Source: Auxenochlorella pyrenoidosa (lineage: Eukaryota; Chlorophyta; Trebouxiophyceae; Chlorellales; Chlorellaceae). Taken from it: DNA of 64,000 nt. Both the position numbers and the translations under genes were made by a program. The stretch covers positions 482,818 through 546,817 of the forward strand of contig KQ482057.1 of assembly GCA_001430745.1 (NCBI GenBank), read 5' to 3'. The notes beneath the pieces are model-generated. The model saw only the letters and a program-made list of their open reading frames with translations, was not told where the DNA came from and did not search any database. This document shows positions 22,901 through 36,992 of this stretch, one piece after another (the first letter of the stretch is position 1; each line of letters starts with the position of its first letter).

Positions 22901-25900
22901 NNNNNNNNNNNNNNNNNNNNNNNNNNNNNNNNNNNNNNNNNNNNNNNNNNNNNNNNNNNNNNNNCGAGCGGCAGGCCAACCCTGTCCCACTATACACAAA
23001 TGCGTGCACATTGCGTTGTGCTTGGCAGCCCAGCTAGTCCTTGCTTTCCGTAGACACTCGGCACTTATCGCACCTGCCACCCTCTGTCAGCAGCACATTT
23101 TGCGGCTTGAGGTCGCGATGTACAAGGCCGCGCACGTGCAGCGCTGCAACACCACGCCCAATATCCGACGCAATGTGGTACGCAAAGGCAGAGGGCTGGC
23201 CATCGGGGCCCACAAACTTGCGCCTCAATGCCTCGTTCTGCAGGCAACAGAAAGCATCTGACACTCTTAGGCTACAGCTCATGCTAGCAAGTATGCAAAG
23301 ATGCAGTGCGGAGATCCACAAGCGGTCCCGGTCTCATTACTGCGCGGCAGCCATGTCTGCAGGCTTTCCAGCAGGCTGGCATGCAGTAAGCCAATTTCTG
23401 CTTGCCTGCATTGCTTCTGCCAGGGTTGCCTTGCACTTCTCCAGCGCCAGATACACAAACTCGTGGTCCTCCTCCATAGCAAAGCACCTGAATGTGGACG
23501 ATGCGCCAGCTGGAGTGACGGCCGCAAGAACTGATGCATAAGCAGCATGCGCGTGGCAAACAAATCTGAAGGAAGCAGCACATGCAAGGGATGACAGACA
23601 GTGAAATGCAGCTGAGAGCCCTTAGACGCAATTGAGCGCGGCCTGCACTGTGAATACAGACCAAAGCGGTAGCAGCGTCGGCCGACCTAACAATGTTGGG
23701 ATGCTCGTCTGCAAGGATGAGCGCATCAATCTCCTTGCGGGCCATCTCATAGAATTGTCGCAGCATGCGCTTGACTGCCACGGGCCGCCCATCCAACTCG
23801 CCGGCAAACACCACCGTGCCGCCGCTGCCATAGCCCAACACGTCCGGGCCGACCTGCACAGTTGCACGCGGATGGACAGCGAATGTGCTTGAAGACTTGG
23901 ATCTCGGCAAGTGTAGCTAAGCTGGCAACAGGCAGCCTTCAAGGCAGAGTGGCCTGCAGCTTTCATGTCCATCGAGGTCAACCTTGATGCCTCGAGCCAT
24001 GACACCGCCCTGGAAACCAGCGCACCCGCATGCGGCCAACCAGAATGACGCCATCTTTGACTTCTCGCCGCCGCATGCTTGGGTCCGTCAGCCCTGCTGC
24101 AACTGCCGCACTGCTGGGCAGCGTTTCATCCAACCGCCGATTCTGCTGCACCATGGGGTGCTGCCTGTGTGACTGCTGCTGCGCACCTTCAGGGAAAGCG
24201 ACCGCATGTACTGGCATGTCCGAAGCCGCCTGCTGCATAAGCCCCTTGAGCCGGTTGCTCATCTGCTGGCCCTGCCTGCCACTGACTGCAGGCCGCCGCC
24301 GCCGCCCCTTCCCACCTGTGCTCGCATCCAGAGACACCGTGGCGCTGCCGTCCGCACGAGCTGCCACATGTTGCTGCAGCACTGTTGCAGCTTTCCCTGC
24401 TGCCTGCTGGCGATTGCGCATAGCGACGTAGAGCACACCAGCCGATGCTGTGGCTCCAAAGCCAACTCCAGCCAGCAAGACCAGCCAGCTGCGCCGCAAA
24501 CTGCGCATGCCACCTTGTTGCTGCTGCTGCTGCGCTGCTTCCAGGGCACTTTCATTTGCACCGGGTGGCAGCAGCAGCAAGCTGCTGCTGCAGGTGTGCT
24601 GCACTGGGTAGACGCCCAAGTGGCTTGCAGAGCACACATCCTGCTCTGCAGGTTTGCACTGCATTGCGCTGCCATGCACCGACCCTGCCAATGGCGGGCT
24701 GGGCTGCAGCAGCAGCGCCAAGGCTCTGCCGTTGTTGCTACCGTCTTCATCGAGCCGCTGCTCTCGTGGCACCTGGCACTGATCCCCGGACCCTGCCGCA
24801 ACAACTGCTGCTGCGCCATCGCGGGCCGCATCAAACGTCAAGCGTGCTGTAGGGACGCCAAAGATGCTGCCATTCTGTGACACAAGGACAACAGCATCAC
24901 TGCTACTGCTACCAGCAGTGTCCCCCTTGTGCGGCAGCAGGGCGCCGTACGCGGATCCCACTGCACCCAAGCCACCGTGCCCTGCTGCACGCTGCTGCTG
25001 CTCAGGAGCAAGCATATCTATACGGCCGCTGCCAGCCGCATATGCTGCCACTGGGGGTGCTTCAAAGCGGTGCTGCCACTGCTCCCAACCGTCACCTGCA
25101 ATAGCAGGGCATCATGCAAATGACGCTGCAATTGAATTGAGCGCTTGGTGTACTTGAGGGTTTGAGAAAACAATCAAGCAGGGCATACATTTTGAAACAA
25201 GGGCCTTGGCATTTATGAGCAGGATCCCTCACCCGGGTGCACACATCGGAGGGAGAAGTCCGGGCCAACAAGGAGGCTTATGTCTCGGGTCAAAGCTGCC
25301 TCGGAAAACGCTGCCTGCTGCGGCAATAGGTTGCCTGGAAAGGCCTGCTGCACGCTTTTGGTGCTATCATAGACACCTGCACTGGTGGCAGCAGCACACA
25401 ATGATGGAGAACAGGCAGCAGCAGCAGCAGCAGCGGCGGCAGCAGCAGCAGCAGCAGCAGCGGCAGCAGCAGCAGCAGCAGCAGCAGCAGCGGCAGCATG
25501 TGCGGGCAGCAGGAATTCGGCAGCAGCAGCATGTGCGAGCAGGCCTCACACACCTTCTACGCCACTGTGGCCGAAGGCGCCCATCTCCAGCTCGGTCATG
25601 CGGTTCAAGCGCCCCCAGGTCACATTCCATTGGAGGCCATACTGCATAACAAGGGAACTGGTACTCTTCAGTCAATGGAAGATATGCATTACGTAGTAGG
25701 CGCTCGGGACATGCTCAGCTGAGCAGGCAAAGGAAACGCTCCCGGCCTGGGTCTTGACACGCAAGAACAGTAGGCATGCGATAATGTGTGCACTGATTTG
25801 TATGCCTGCGTGCATGCAAAGAAAAGGGGCAGGTTTTGCCACCCAACGTTGCAAGACGTACGCCATCCACGCACCTGTGGATGCACCGAGCGCAGCACAT

Positions 25901-27155
25901 AGTCTTTGCGCCCCACTGCAATGACATGGGCGAGGTCTACATCCAGCCCGGTCTCAGCGCCCAGGCTGGCAGGATCCAGCTGTCCCAGCTCGCCATCAAA
26001 GTCATAGACGGTCCTGCAGTGTACAGGACGCCAATAGTGGTCAGTTTGTGCCTGCGACAAAGCTGACAGCACCGGGACGCGTTTTCAAAGAGCACGTGTC
26101 AGGGGCAGTCGACCCCTTTACACCCAACCAGCTTGCCTGAGAAGCTGGCCCGTACGGCTGTCCAGAAGGAAGACAGATGTGTGCTGGCTTCCGATTAGCA
26201 TGCTGCCGTCCAGGGCTGTCACGGGGCTCTGGTTCACTAGGTCAGAGACTCCCAGAGGCAGTCGCTGCAGGTGTGGAAGGGCAATAGCAGGCGACAATGC
26301 TCCTTTGTCAAAGGCAGCGAGGCAAGATTTGCTTTTTTCAACCCATAGTTCCAATAAGCGTGAATGCTTTGCAACAGGCCATTGATGCCCAGCATGCAGG
26401 CATGCCTCAATCAGCGGACGGCTGCCGGCGTGGGAGGCCACGTAGGTGTACAAGCTGCCATCTGTGCCAGGGAAGATGTTGCCCACAGGCTGCGCCTCTG
26501 TGGCACCTGCAGTGAGGATCGCAGCGTTCCAGTGGCTTGATACATAAGAGCAGTGCAGAGCACCAGCATGCTGGAAAGTGGGAAGTGGACCCTAATGCAG
26601 AGCTGCACTTGAAAAAAGCAACTGCTGTGCTCACCTGCGCTCGCGGCGTCTGGAACAGGCGCGTGCTGGTTGGTGGACGACAGCAGAGGTGCGCCGCTGT
26701 CAAATGTCCACAGTTGCTTGCCGGTGTGCATGTCGAGCGCCGCAAGCTTTCCGTTTGCGAGGCTCACCAGCAGGGTGCGATCGCGGCTGCATACTTGTTG
26801 GGAATGGATGGACGGCGAGTTGAGAGCATGACGCACGGAGCGGGAATCCAGGGCAAGGCAGGCAGCTGCCGGATGACAAGGGCTTGGCCCAGATGGCTAT
26901 TGGTTGGAACATACCCTCCCTCCTGCAGGGCCCAGTATAATTTACAGACGCTGAAGAATGCCCACACCTGTCGTGATAAATTGTCGGCAGCTGCGCAGCG
27001 GCAGCACTGAGCGGCGGCGGGTGTCCGCCCCCCCGCGCTGCACTGTCATCTGCAGCGCCCCCATTGCGTCCGCCCGCGTTCGCAGCCGCCGAGGCCAGCA
27101 GAAGCACAGAAAGAAAGAGAGAAAGAGAGCGGTAGAGCGGAGCCGTAGGCCTCAT
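19926..27155 (-). CDS. IRE1: IRE1 ER-stress kinase/RNase with C-terminal tandem CCCH zinc fingers
   Basis: Twenty-one exons: 27155-26968, 26786-26635, 26506-26406, 26264-26137, 26013-25875, 25641-25554, 25376-25233, 25095-24026, 23853-23687, 23487-23406, 23237-23074, 22632-22484, 22370-22197, 22077-21959, 21834-21729, 21577-21502, 21352-21281, 21173-21104, 20988-20418, 20273-20195, 20088-19926; 4002 nt, 1333 aa. Order: signal peptide (1-28); PQQ-like luminal sensor with LLVSLANGKLAALD, IFPGTDGSLYTY and ALDGSMLIGSQ; a membrane span near 517-539; kinase with GYGSGGTVVFAGELDGRPVA and HRDLKPQN; KEN RNase domain with YSFSSLRDLLRVIRNKHNHF; a Gln/Ala-rich linker (about 1065-1253); then two C-x8-C-x5-C-x3-H fingers. 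The product senses unfolded proteins in the ER and splices or cuts RNA. The linker-to-finger splice is in frame. GC donors follow 26406, 26137, 23406 and 21502. Confidence 0.9.
22712..22964. other. Assembly gap (253 N) inside an IRE1 intron
   Basis: The exon before (ends 23074, ...VLLTEGGR) and the exon after (starts 22632, AKLSDMGLS) join in frame, so no kinase-domain coding sequence needs to be missing. Confidence 0.8.
25415..25497. repeat. (CAG/CTG)n microsatellite with CGG interruptions
   Basis: About 83 bp of almost pure CAG on the plus strand with scattered CGG. It lies in the IRE1 intron between 25553 and 25377, so the transcript carries CUG/CCG repeats. The plus-strand polyglutamine frame through it is not a credible gene. 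Confidence 0.85.
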
Positions 27156-27655
27156 GAATGTAGGTATATCAGCGCGCCAACGGCGGGGCGCCGCGTGGGC
27201 GCGCCGCTCTCTCAGCTGGCTTTGTTGCGCTGCGCACTAGCAACGCAAGAGCAACCAGAAGGGCCCAAAAGTGAGTTTGGACACCAGTGTGCGGGCTCAG
27301 CTGCTGGTGCGCACTAGGGCCGCAAGCACTGTGGGACACCTGTCCCCCTCTCTCCGAAATCCGCGATCTTTATAGCGCTTCAGGGAAATGTCTATGCACC
27401 AGAAGTTGCGGACCCTTTTTTGCCTGCCCTGCTGCGGCCGAAGTCCCGCAGCATAGCCAGCATAGAGCAAGCGGCGCCCCCTTTAAACGGGATTGTGGGG
27501 GTGATTGAGCCTGTTCGGTCCCATCGGAGAGCGAGAGAGGGTCCCCCTTGCCGCTTCCTCCGATTTTGAAGGGCAAAGGGGGGAGAGGCCTCCGCCGCAA
27601 GAGACCACACTGTAGAAAAGAATTACAGCCAGCCAGCATCAGGCCGGCCATCGGG
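27156..27655. other. Divergent promoter region IRE1 / RAD18
   Basis: 500 bp between the two start codons. It contains one copy of the dispersed module (27178-27327) right upstream of IRE1. An ATG at 27548 is in frame with RAD18, so the RAD18 N-terminus could extend into this stretch. Confidence 0.55.
27178..27327. repeat. Dispersed upstream module, copy A (next to the IRE1 start)
   Basis: Shares with 40918-41049, in the same orientation, a block CCAACGGCGGG..CGCCGCGTGGGCGCGCCGCT, then CTCTCAGCTGGC, TGCGCTGCGCACTAG, GCAACCAG, and AAGTGAGTTT. A second partial piece (CAGCTGCTGGTGCGC..ACTAGG) follows at 27298-27327. The copy begins 23 nt upstream of the IRE1 ATG. Confidence 0.8.
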
Positions 27656-30197
27656 ATGGCGGGGGCCGGCGGGGCGGGCCGGCAAACAGAGGCGGCTGCG
27701 GCACTGTACACCATCGACACGGCCGCCTCGTGCCCCATCTGCCATGCACTGTTCGACACGCCGCTGCTGCTCAAGAGTTGCGGGCATTCCTGTGAGTTTG
27801 GAGAGCCTGGCAGCACTGCGCCGGCCTGGTTTGCTTGCACCGCCACCGCTGACGAGAAGCCTGCTGTCGAGTCGGTGCCTGTCGCCTCCCAGCTCATGCA
27901 GTCTGCAGTACGTGCATCCGCCAAAACCTGGCTTTCCAGGAGCGTTCTGGGCCGCCCAGCTGCCCCACGTGCCGGTGAGCATGTCTACAGTTGAATGTGG
28001 TGAAGGAGGCAACTGCGTGCCCGTCTGGCATGCCCTCTGGTCTCCTTCCTGCCTCCCCTGGCGAGTGCATCTCACATCTTTGGTGTTTATGGGCTCCCCT
28101 GCAGGAAGCCCTGCGATGCCCGCGACCTGCTGCTCAATGCTGCGCTGAGAGACGTCCTGGACAGCTATGCAGCTGGCCGCCCAATGCTGCTGGCGGCTGC
28201 CAAGGCGCCTTTGCAGGCAGCACTCCAGCCGGGCGACGACAGCAATGGATGCCAGCAAGGGCAGACGGCGCGGCGGCAGTCTGGACGGAAGCGCACGCGT
28301 CAGCAGGAGCAGCGGCAGTTGCAGGCTGACGAGGATGAGGATGGTAATGAGGTGTTGCCAGCACAGAGGCGCACCCGCTCAGCGCCGGGCGCCAAGGTGG
28401 ACGTCGACCTTGCAGCATACAGCAGCAGCGGATGGAGCGATGGCGATGCCAGCGAGCCCGAGGCCAGCAGCGGGGAAGAGTATGAGGAGGGCGCCAGCAG
28501 GCCATCTTCGCTGCTGCATTGCCGCCAACCCAGCGGGCGCCGGCAGGTGGCGCCAGCTGCGCAGCAGCAGCCGCAACAAGCCAGCCAGCAGGCGGGAGGG
28601 TCAGCAGACACGCCCTCGGGCTTTGTACGCTGCCCAGTGTGCAGGTGAACTCTTGGGGCCAGCTCACATGCTTCTGCACTGCCCGGATCTTCGCCTCGGA
28701 GGTTTGCGCCGTTTCCAACTCCCACCTGCCCTTTACCCGGATCAACCCTCACTGGTGCAGCAAAGCTGTGCCCGCCTTCTTCATCAACTCACATGTGGAC
28801 CTGTGCCTGGTGGGCGGCAGCCAGCCATCCAAGGCAGCCGGCGGCAGCGGCGATGGCGGCAGCAGAGCGAGCATTGCGGCAGCAGCAACTAGAGCAGAGA
28901 AGGGGCCCTTTGAGCCGTTGGCAGTGCCGCCCAAACTGGTGCCCAGCCTGACAACTGACAAGGTGGGTGAGCTGCATTGTCGCGAGAGCTCAGTGTGGAG
29001 CCTGTGGAAAGCTCGCCGATCCAATCTGGCTGACAGAGTCACCCACCGTCCGGTAATTATTCACTGCACCCCCGCACGCCTGCAACTGCAGAGCCTGCGC
29101 CAGCTGCTGCGCAAGTACGGCATGAACACAGATGGCAAGAAGAAGGTGTGCTGCTGACCTGAGTAATCTTTGCAGCATGCCAGCTGCTGTTGCTCCCACT
29201 GAAGGCAGCATTGAAACCTGGTAATCCACTTGCATGTGACCTCATGACAAGCATGCTCTGAAACCACCGTGATATATAGGAGCTCCTGGATCGGTGGAGC
29301 AGGCTGCGTCTAGCTGTAGAGATGGCCAATGACAAGCAGGCAAGGACGGTCAGCACCCCTTCCTTAGCTCATTGACGGTGGCCAGCGAACCTTGCTGGCT
29401 TTGCAGTTCTGCATGTGCCAGCTGCACACATGAGCATGTAAACCTAACCAGCAATTTGCTGCTCCTTTCCACTGCAGGAGAGCACCACTTACAAGCAGCT
29501 GGCCAAGCGAGTAGCAGCGCAGGAGCGACAGATGGCGGCAGTGCAGCTGCTGCAACCAGCGAGCAAGGCTGTAGGCACAGCCAGTGTTGCTGGGGCAGCT
29601 ATCCGCGCCACAGCAGCGGCAGTCGGAGCGGCTGAGCACTGCAGTGCAGCAGCTGCACCGTGGGCGTCAGGCCAAGATGCAGCAGCTCCTGGCACGCTGC
29701 AGGTGGATGCTGATAGCGCCAGCCACCCGGCGGCCATCATCCTGACAGGCTGTAGCTACAGGGAGCTCATTGCGGTCACGCGGCAGCGCGACGCTTTGCG
29801 CAAACGAGTTCGCCAGCAGGCTGCAGCAGCAGCCGAGGAGCACATGCAGCAGCAGCAGCAGGCGGATGCTCAGCAGGAGTCAGGTGCTCAGCAGGAGCTG
29901 CCAGGCCTGGGCACAGCCGAGGTAGCAAGGCAGCAGCAGGCGCAGCAGGTGGAGGATGAGGACGGTCACGCCCGGGGCAAAGGGCTGCCCATGAGCCAGC
30001 ATCAGCAACCTGAGAGGGAGCAGCAGCAGTCGTGGCAGCACCATCTCGCTACAGCAAGCGCTTCTAAGCAGCAGCAGCAAGAACAGCACCCTCCCAATAA
30101 CAGCGCCATGAAGGCAGCAGTGATGGGAGTTGCTTCAGGGCCCTGCAGCCGCCCGTTGCCAGCGGCGGGGGTCGTCAAAGGCGTCTTGCCCGCATAA
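27656..30197 (+). CDS. RAD18: RAD18-type RING E3 ubiquitin ligase (post-replication repair)
   Basis: Seven exons: 27656-27791, 27902-27974, 28105-28644, 28761-28962, 29092-29145, 29280-29339, 29478-30197; 1785 nt, 594 aa. A C3HC4 RING reads CPICHALFDTPLL..CGHSFCSTCIR..CPTCR (about 20-70). A UBZ4 zinc finger follows (CPVCSKAVPAFFINSHVDLC, about 247-266), then a SAP domain (SLRQLLRKYGMNTDGKKKEL). RING, UBZ and SAP in this order are diagnostic of RAD18, which with RAD6 monoubiquitinates PCNA at stalled forks in the nucleus. The long last exon is Gln/Ala-rich and shows little conservation. The intron after 29339 uses a GC donor (CAG|GCAAGG). The start could be the in-frame ATG at 27548 instead. 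Human RAD18 has the same order but a shorter low-complexity tail. Confidence 0.9.
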
Positions 30198-30579
30198 TCG
30201 CGATCGTCCTAGAAGCACTCTATCGGATGTCACTTCGCTCAAAATCCGCCCTGATTTGTGTGTGCTGTGCTGTGCGCTAGCACAGCACAGAGCACATCAT
30301 CCTCCTTATCTCGGTCTCGTGTAGAGCAACTCCATAATCAAGTGACTCTCGGGTGCACGCACACCTCAGGCGAGTGCGAATTTAGAGCAGGGAGCGTTGC
30401 CTGCAGAGCTGCTAGCTAGTCCCACCCTTCGACGGTTGACACCGCCCGAGACGCTGTGCAGCACGTCGTTGTTGTGCGGCAGCTTCTAGCCTGCAAGGCG
30501 CGAGCAGCAGACGCCCCCAACACGCTGCTGTCGCACATTGCCGCTGCAGACGCTCCATCTCCGCCCCCGCCTATGCAGG
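30198..30579. other. Intergenic: RAD18 3' flank and POR 5' flank
   Basis: 382 bp in tandem orientation. Holds a short hairpin at 30265-30290; otherwise no gene or clear signal. Confidence 0.5.
30265..30290. other. Perfect 10-bp inverted repeat (hairpin)
   Basis: CTGTGCTGTG at 30265-30274 and its reverse complement CACAGCACAG at 30281-30290 are separated by six bases. It sits 68 nt beyond the RAD18 stop codon, so it may form a stem in the 3' UTR. Confidence 0.5.
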
Positions 30580-33104
<2,525 letters not shown>

Positions 33105-33369
33105 AATCGACCCCTCTCCCTCCCGGCAATTCCCGGCGCAGCCAGCTTCGTGGCTTTTTGACGACCAAATTTAATGAATGTTTCAGCCTAATGTCAGTTG
33201 TTTCTTAGTTTTCCCAATCCCCCATTTGATGCACGCTCGAGTTTATATAACGCTCATCGCACCACCAAAATGAAACCCCCCTGTGTTGTAACAGAACAGT
33301 CGAACGCCACTGAGGCCAGTATGCTGGTCATTAGCTTGCATTGAACACCATGTACCATACGCAGCAAGG
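33105..33369. other. POR 3' flank
   Basis: 3' untranslated and intergenic sequence; carries a TGTAA at 33287-33291. Confidence 0.5.
33287..33291 (+). terminator. Candidate TGTAA polyadenylation signal of POR
   Basis: TGTAA 183 nt after the POR stop codon, ahead of the next gene. Confidence 0.45.
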
Positions 33370-34803
33370 ATGGCGCTGCTCGGTGGCGCTGGCGGCAACG
33401 CCGCTGAGAGCTTGGCGGAGTGTCTGGTTCGGTGCAGCCGGGGCGAGGAGCACACAGCGCTGCTCGAAAACGCGCAGGCTGAGTTGCATGCGCACGGCCT
33501 GCGTATGGCCTGGCTGGTGGGAAGGGTGGATCTTGTATTTGGGGTGCTGGTTGCTGGAAATCCTAGGACATGGCGGGTGGGTGGCGCGCTGCTCTGCCAG
33601 TTGCGTCATGTGCTTGCTTGCGTGCCGCACCTGTATCCATCCATGCACCTGCTGCGCCGAAACATGGAAAGCGCAGCTTGCGTCCAGGCATGCACCCGAA
33701 CTGTCCATCACGTACAGCACCAGCTGTCCCCCTCCAACAAGCTGACCCCCATGCAGATGGAGCTTGATGCAGGCAGCACAGCTTAGGGGCTACATCTGGG
33801 TGCTGCACAATGCGCCGCCCGCTTGTTGAAAGTCTTCCCGTGCGCCTGGCCCACCTGAAGGTGCGCCCGCTCAACACAGTTGCTGTTCGCCAGGTTGCTG
33901 GCAGCGGGGCGGCTGCAGGATGCGCTGCGCTTGCTGCGTGGTGCGGCATGATGGGAGATGCCCAGCTCGTTGGCCCGGCAGCACGAGGTGCAGCCGTAGG
34001 TGGGCGCCAAGTGTAGTTTGAGCACGGGTGCTTTTCAGGGGAGCGGCTGTCGCATGAAGCAGCCAGAAAAACTCACTCAAAACTTGCATGTCAAGAGCGA
34101 AAGGTCAGCCTGGGGTGCAGACATGATGTCCTGCGCCATCCACGTTGGACAACCCCTTTCTTTGTTGCAGGGGTCCAGGGACAAGTGTGCACAGGTGGGA
34201 CTTGCTGCTGGCTGGAGTGAGCACAAAACTGTGCTAGCTCCCTCCCTCCCTTCTCCACTTCCTCCTCCCCTTGGCATGTTATGCACACCTGCTTCCCAGA
34301 GCACATTGGGCACTGTTGTGGGCACTGTTGCTCATGCTTGCACACTTGTAGGTGCCATGATAAGCGCCCATTGCACGTCTTATGCAGAGGAGGCAGGCAG
34401 AGAGATGCGCGCAGCAGGAATGGGTCACGAGCTAATGGTGGAGCTGGGCCCCGTGTACCGCGCCGCGGCAGATGAGTGGCTGGTGAGTTTGCTGGGAGCA
34501 ACTGGTCGGAACGAGGTGTCGTGGATGGAAAAGATGGAGATTTCTTTGTGTGCACCTGCCTGCCGGCAACTGTTTTTAACTGACTTGGGCACGGAGGAAT
34601 CAGCGTGGCTTGGCTGCATGCTTGCCACGTGGAGAAAGGGCCTAGGAACGACTCTGTGCTCTCCCACCACCCCCCTGTCTCGACGCTCCTCTCGTCAACC
34701 CCTGCAGAGCTACGCGCTGCACGCATGCTGGACAACCAAGAATTATAGCGACATGCGGGTCACTATCCGTAGTTCTGTAGATGCTGCACGTGGGCAGCAT
34801 TGA
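33370..34803 (+). CDS. Unrecognised multi-exon gene (approximate extent)
   Basis: I do not recognise this gene. A first exon-like frame begins at ATG 33370 (MALLGGAGGNAAESLAEC...) and is charged and helical. Later plus-strand segments flanked by splice-like borders also look coding: LLFARLLAAGRLQDALRLL (about 33880-33940), LSHEAARKTHSKLACQERK (about 34045-34105) and MRAAGMGHELMVELGPVYR (about 34405-34460). A final segment may begin after the acceptor at 34707 and end at stop 34803 or 34748, depending on phase. All suggest a helical, possibly repeat or adaptor-like protein. I could not connect the pieces into one unbroken frame, so ends, exon number and even the unity of the gene are uncertain. 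It sits in tandem between POR and the RSL1D1-like gene. Confidence 0.35.
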
Positions 34804-35140
34804 GGGTGGCAGCCACGATCGGGCGCCGGTTATCCCCATATTTATTCCCATTTGCTGAATTGCCATCTAAACTTGATTTCACACATCATGTACCACCTCA
34901 ATTAGTCCATACTGCCCTTCTCACCGCACAGAAGCCGACGGGAAGGGAAGGGCCCCTGAATTGAGCAGCGGACACACCGTCGGCAGCGGCAGCGGCAGCA
35001 AGCTCATGCCCTTCCACGCCGCAGGCGGTAACTCCAACGTTGATCCCTTGACCGATCTTTTCCTTTTTTCTTGAGCTTTCTTGAAGGGGCACCCAAAGCT
35101 ACCTTCCCCCAGGCGTCAAGCTTTGCGCATCCGCAGCAGC
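34804..35140. other. Intergenic upstream of the RSL1D1-like gene
   Basis: 337 bp; no gene seen. An ATG at 35081 is in frame with the downstream gene and could extend it by 20 residues. Confidence 0.45.
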
Positions 35141-36685
35141 ATGGCGGCGCCGCCGAAGTGGAACGAAGCTCAGGTGGCGAAGGCGGTGGCGGCGCTGCAG
35201 AAGTTCATCGGCGCGCGAGAAACAAACGACCTGCTGAGCGACGACGACGAGCTGCTGTATTTGGTGCGCTTTTGCCGCGCATACGGCAACCTGGCAGTTT
35301 TGCGACATGCAGAAGAGCCGACTGCAGCATGCATGCATGCATTTGCGAGAACTCCTGCCGCCACCGCCGCCAGCGTCACGTCACTGCCGCCACCCCTTCA
35401 TCGCTGCTGGTTGCAGGTGATTGCGCTAAAGAAAATCCCGCAGAAGCCGCGCAACGACAAACCCATCAGAATACCCATCCCACACCCCATCTACACAACC
35501 GAGAATGTGGAGGTCTGCCTGTTTGTCAAGGACCACAAGGGTGAGCTCTGTGGCTTGTGCTGAAAGTGTGCATGTTGAACTCTGTGTTGCCTGCGGTGGT
35601 GCACATGTTCTGCCGCCCATCAAGATGTCGATGCTGTTTTTGGAAACCCTGCCTGCATCCTGCGCTGTTCAGGCGAGGGACACAAGGCGGCCAAGGGCAA
35701 AGTGCGAGAGGAGCGGGTGGCGGGCATTGCCAAGGTGAGGCTGCTGGCCTGCAGTGGTGGGTGTGCATCTTTCTGACAACCGCGGATGCAGTGCTTTCCC
35801 TGCACAGCCCAGGCAGTTCTTATCTTGTGAACACTTTGGCTCTCGTGCCGCTGCTTGCAGGTGGTGGGCCTGAGCAAGCTGCGGACAAAGTATGAGAGCC
35901 ACGAGGCTAAGCGGCAGCTGTGCAACAGCTACGACCTCTTTGCAGCTGATGAGCGGGTGCTGCCCTCGCTGCCCAAGCTGCTAGGTGCGACGCCACTTGC
36001 TCTTCCTCCTGGCCTCTGGCAAAGTGCCCAGCGAGCAGCTCTGTCTGTGTGCTGCCCAATTCTCACACCCTCCTGACTTGCCTGCAGGCAAGTCGTTCTT
36101 CAAGAAGAAGAAGCAGCCAGTGCCGGTGCGGCTAACAGGCAAGGACTGGGCAGCGCAGATACGCAAGGCGTGCGAGGCGACCTACCTCTTCTGGTCCGGT
36201 GAGCTTGGAGTGCCAAGTGCGCTGTGCATTGTCGAGTTTTACGATGCCATTTGCCTGCTGCACAGCACTGACACAGTCTGAATCAGCTCCACCTCATGTC
36301 ATTGTCCTCCCACCTGCCCACACCGCAGGCGGCAACAGTCTCACCATAAAGGTGGCGCGCTCGGGGCAGACACAGCAGCAGTGTGTGGAGAATGTGCTGG
36401 CAGCAATCAAGGCGGCTCTGGACAAGGTGCCACGCAAGTGGGATGGCGTGCAGGTGCGCTGCCTGCCCGATGGCAGCAGCTGATTTGTGTCATGACACTT
36501 CCGCTCGTTTGGGTGCACAGTTGACGCGTGTCCACAGGTCTGGTCAGACCAAGGGCGTCGCTACTACCACTTTACTGTGTTCCGGCCTCGCTGTGCCCGT
36601 GCAGGCACTCTTCCTCAAAACAGCAGACAGCGTGTCGCTGCCCATCTACCAGGTGCTGCCGGATGTGCCCACCCAGATTGAGTGA
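35141..36685 (+). CDS. RSL1D1: Ribosomal L1-domain protein, RSL1D1/UTP30 type
   Basis: Seven exons: 35141-35263, 35417-35540, 35673-35734, 35861-35984, 36088-36198, 36329-36453, 36605-36685; 750 nt, 249 aa. The protein has one L1 fold: IRIPIPHPIY near the start, SYDLFAADERVLPSLPKLLGK then FFKKKKQPVPV, and TYLFWSGGNSLTIKVA. The FF.KKKKQP segment after LPKLLG is characteristic of the nucleolar RSL1D1/UTP30/CIC1 group and absent from cytosolic ribosomal protein L10a, which is also shorter. Members work in small- or large-subunit rRNA maturation in the nucleolus. It lacks the long basic C-terminal tail of human RSL1D1, as the yeast UTP30-like forms do. All introns are GT-AG. Start at 35141 chosen for context; 35081 is possible. 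Confidence 0.88.
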
Positions 36686-36992
36686 ATGGCAGCAACCGTA
36701 GCACGACGACAAAGCTGGAGTGGGTGCAGAGATGATGCAGCTGTGAAGATAATCGTCTGCCATGCCATGTCCTGCCATGCCGCCCAGCCTGCTCAATCTG
36801 CAACCAGCGTACCATTCAACAAGTCATAATGCAGATGGAACAAGGGGCATTGCCATTCAGAGCGGATTCAAATAACGAGCAACATGAGCAACAGACAGGA
36901 GCGTCAAATTAAGAGCACTGTGCGGGAGGGGTTGATGTCTGAGTCGGGTCAACGGCTGGCTATCAAGCCAGCAGTGCATCATCAAGGTTGGG
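36686..36992. other. Intergenic, convergent 3' ends
   Basis: 307 bp between the RSL1D1-like and MPND-like stop codons; nothing recognised. Confidence 0.5.

Noticed and set aside
25415..25497. Trinucleotide repeat as a coding Leu tract of IRE1
   Set aside because: Exons on both sides join in phase (EG-VYDS) and align to IRE1 luminal domains without it.
25206..25649. Plus-strand polyglutamine protein
   Set aside because: It is the antisense reading of a CTG microsatellite in an IRE1 intron and overlaps conserved IRE1 exons on the other strand.
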